Below are positions 62,625 to 64,000 of a DNA stretch of 64,000 nt, piece by piece; the stretch's first letter is position 1; every line of letters starts with the position of its first letter. The notes beneath the pieces are model-generated. The model ran no database searches, was not told where the DNA came from, and saw only the letters and a program-made list of their open reading frames with translations. The DNA lies in the NCBI GenBank assembly GCA_964483455.1, contig CAZACK010000011.1, forward strand, positions 1 to 64,000, read 5' to 3'. A program made the translations under genes and the position numbers. Source of the stretch: CAYZJD01 sp964483455 (GTDB taxonomy: Bacteria > Acidobacteriota > Terriglobia > Bryobacterales > Bryobacteraceae).

Positions 62625-63632
62625 ATGGAACGCATCGCGCGACGCTTCGTCTGGCTGGGAGGCGCGATACTCGTCACGCTTGTCATCGGCACCGTGGGAC
62701 ACGTGCTCGTCTCCGGCTATCCGGTCTTCGACGCGTTTTACATGACGTTGATCACCATCACTACCGTTGGCTACAAGGAGGTTCACGACCTCAGCCAGGC
62801 GAGCCGGATGTTCAACTCGGTGGTGATCTTCTTCGGCGTGAGCGTCATGTTCTTCGCCATCGGCGTGATGACGCAGACGGTGGTCGAGCTCGAGCTGGGC
62901 GAATTCTTCGGCAAGCGGCGGTACAAACGGATGATCGAGAAATTGCAGGACCACATCATTGTGTGCGGCTACGGGCGGGTGGGCCGCGGCGCCGCCTGGG
63001 AGCTGAAGGAGGCCAACGCCGCGTTCGTGGTGGCGGACCGCAATGCCGACCGGGTGGAGGCCGCCATTCGCGCGGGAATGCTGGCCGTGCATGCCGACGC
63101 CACCCGGGACGAAACGCTGCGCGATCTCGGCGTCGACCGCGCGCGCGGCCTGCTGGCGGCGCTGGCCACGGACGCCGACAACCTGTTCGTGATCCTGTCG
63201 GCGAAAACCATGAACCCGCGCCTGCCGGTGGCTACCCGCGTCGCCGAGGAGGACGCCGAAAGCAAGCTGCGGCTGGCCGGGGCCGACATCGTCTTCGCCC
63301 CCTACACGCACGCAGGGCACCACCTGGCGCAAGCGCTGCTGCGCCCGCACGTGTTTCAGTTTCTCCAGTTCTCCACCACGACCATGGGACTGGACGTCGG
63401 CATCGAACAGGTGCGCGTGGACGAAACGAGCGAGTTCGCCGCCAAGACACTGAAGCAGATGCAGATTCGCCGGGACATCGGCGTCATCGTGCTGGCGATC
63501 CGCCGCGCCGGCGGCGAGATGGTGTTCAATCCGCCGGCCGACGCCGAGATTGCCGGCGGGGACCACCTGATCGTGATGGGCAAGCCGGAAGGTCTTCGGA
63601 AGCTGGAGTCGCTCGCCGGGGTGCGCTCATGA
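62625..63632 (+). CDS. Potassium channel with TrkA-N and TrkA-C (RCK) domains
   Basis: The 335-residue protein has two membrane helices flanking a pore loop with the selectivity filter TLITITTVGYKEV (about 40-52). A TrkA-N Rossmann domain follows (HIIVCGYGRVGRGAAWELKEANAAFVVADRNADRV, a dinucleotide site), then TrkA-C (EFAAKTLKQMQIRRDIGVIVLAIRR...AGGDHLIVMGKPEGLRKLE). It should be a ligand-gated K+ channel in the inner membrane. It lies 7 nt after the phosphatase gene and its stop overlaps the next start (ATGA). Confidence 0.93.
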   Translation: MERIARRFVWLGGAILVTLVIGTVGHVLVSGYPVFDAFYMTLITITTVGYKEVHDLSQASRMFNSVVIFFGVSVMFFAIGVMTQTVVELELGEFFGKRRYKRMIEKLQDHIIVCGYGRVGRGAAWELKEANAAFVVADRNADRVEAAIRAGMLAVHADATRDETLRDLGVDRARGLLAALATDADNLFVILSAKTMNPRLPVATRVAEEDAESKLRLAGADIVFAPYTHAGHHLAQALLRPHVFQFLQFSTTTMGLDVGIEQVRVDETSEFAAKTLKQMQIRRDIGVIVLAIRRAGGEMVFNPPADAEIAGGDHLIVMGKPEGLRKLESLAGVRS

Positions 63633-64000
63633 AAGTGCTGACCGCGGCCCAGATGCGCGAAGTGGATCGCCGCACGATGGAGATGGGCATACCCGGCCTC
63701 GTGCTGATGGAGAACGCCGGCCACCGCGTCGTCGAGTTCCTTGAAGAGCGGTTTGCTCCGCTGGCCTCGCACCGCATCGTGGTTCTGTGCGGCAAGGGGA
63801 ACAACGGCGGCGACGGCCTGGTGGTGGCGCGGCAGCTCCACACCCGCGTCAAGCCGCGCTCGCTGGACGTGGTGCTTGCCGCCGATCCGTCCGAGCTTCG
63901 CGGCGAAGCGGCGGCGAACTTCCGGATGCTTGAGGCGTGCGGCTGCCCGTGGGCCTGCGAGATCGCGCCGGCGATGCGCGAGGCCACGATCGTGCTCGAC
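63629..64000 (+). CDS. nnr: NAD(P)H-hydrate epimerase, 5' part (window edge)
   Basis: The first 124 codons are present and the gene runs off the right edge. MKVLTAAQMREVDRRTMEMGIPGLVLMENAGHRVVEFL is the N-terminal epimerase start (YjeF_N). VVLCGKGNNGGDGLVVARQL is the phosphate-binding loop with the conserved NNGGDG. It repairs damaged NAD(P)HX; many homologues carry a C-terminal dehydratase, which cannot be checked here. It overlaps the K+ channel gene as ATGA. Confidence 0.93.
   Translation, partial: MKVLTAAQMREVDRRTMEMGIPGLVLMENAGHRVVEFLEERFAPLASHRIVVLCGKGNNGGDGLVVARQLHTRVKPRSLDVVLAADPSELRGEAAANFRMLEACGCPWACEIAPAMREATIVLD

Overview
The window is GC-rich, with densely packed and often overlapping genes. 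It reads as a chromosome fragment from a Gram-negative acidobacterium, most likely of the Bryobacteraceae/Solibacter type. The organism call is inferred from gene content: lpxC (outer-membrane lipid A), a VWFA-related domain protein of the type described as acidobacterial, many Tat- or Sec-exported enzymes (enolase-superfamily enzyme, DUF6807, NIPSNAP, aldo/keto reductase, GH29 fucosidase), multihaem cytochromes with TPR tails, and composite palindromic intergenic repeats. Two runs of N (15490-15499 and 33192-33291) show that it is a draft scaffold.

Layout. 1-4769: the tail of a repetitive-family protein, then a translationally coupled set of three genes (SAM methyltransferase, fused leader-binding/E1-like/YcaO cyclodehydratase, SagB-type FMN dehydrogenase). 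This looks like azol(in)e-forming RiPP (TOMM) machinery, but no precursor peptide is visible. 4796-13618: DUF2911 protein, ruvB, ruvA, divergent rsmE, a six-hairpin repeat array, an enolase-superfamily enzyme with a DUF6807 partner, a fused homocysteine methyltransferase/MTHFR, a Sua5/YciO protein and an esterase. 13888-15386: atpI-atpB-atpE, ending at a scaffold gap. 15580-21763: DapA-family aldolase, TylF-type methyltransferase, heptahaem-TPR cytochrome, alpha-L-fucosidase and lpxC. 21935-29291: polA, a TIM-barrel/cupin/Tm-1-like trio, ackA with a small G-x-W repeat protein, and a pentapeptide protein. 29349-31133: an EgtB/SenA-type sulfoxide synthase divergent from a ferredoxin.

31096-44808 is a respiratory block of about 13.7 kb on the minus strand, behind a near-consensus sigma70 promoter at 44868-44896. 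In order of transcription it encodes: a Rieske protein; split cytochrome b (b6-like half, then subunit IV-like half); a 1065-residue membrane-anchored coiled-coil octahaem cytochrome c; a cupredoxin-like lipoprotein; a CtaB-like prenyltransferase that appears to lack its first Asp motif; aa3 oxidase subunits II and I; two different subunit III proteins; subunit IV; and four small accessory or membrane proteins. The genes suggest a quinol to bc to multihaem c to CuA/aa3 chain, possibly a supercomplex.

44962-56342: acyl-CoA carboxylase beta subunit, acidobacterial VWFA protein, selB (its start codon overlaps that of the VWFA gene), a secreted unknown protein, a radical SAM protein, a frameshifted pseudogene, a membrane protein/winged-helix pair, uppS, a NIPSNAP protein and an MgtC/DUF4010 protein. 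56361-64000: a beta-lactamase-fold protein whose first codons lie inside a composite repeat, a Tat-exported aldo/keto reductase, a decayed stretch (58600-60530) with DUF362 and glycoside-hydrolase remnants, a HAMP/PP2C phosphatase, a TrkA-gated potassium channel, and the 5' part of NAD(P)HX epimerase. I saw no tRNA, rRNA, CRISPR array, transposase or phage genes.
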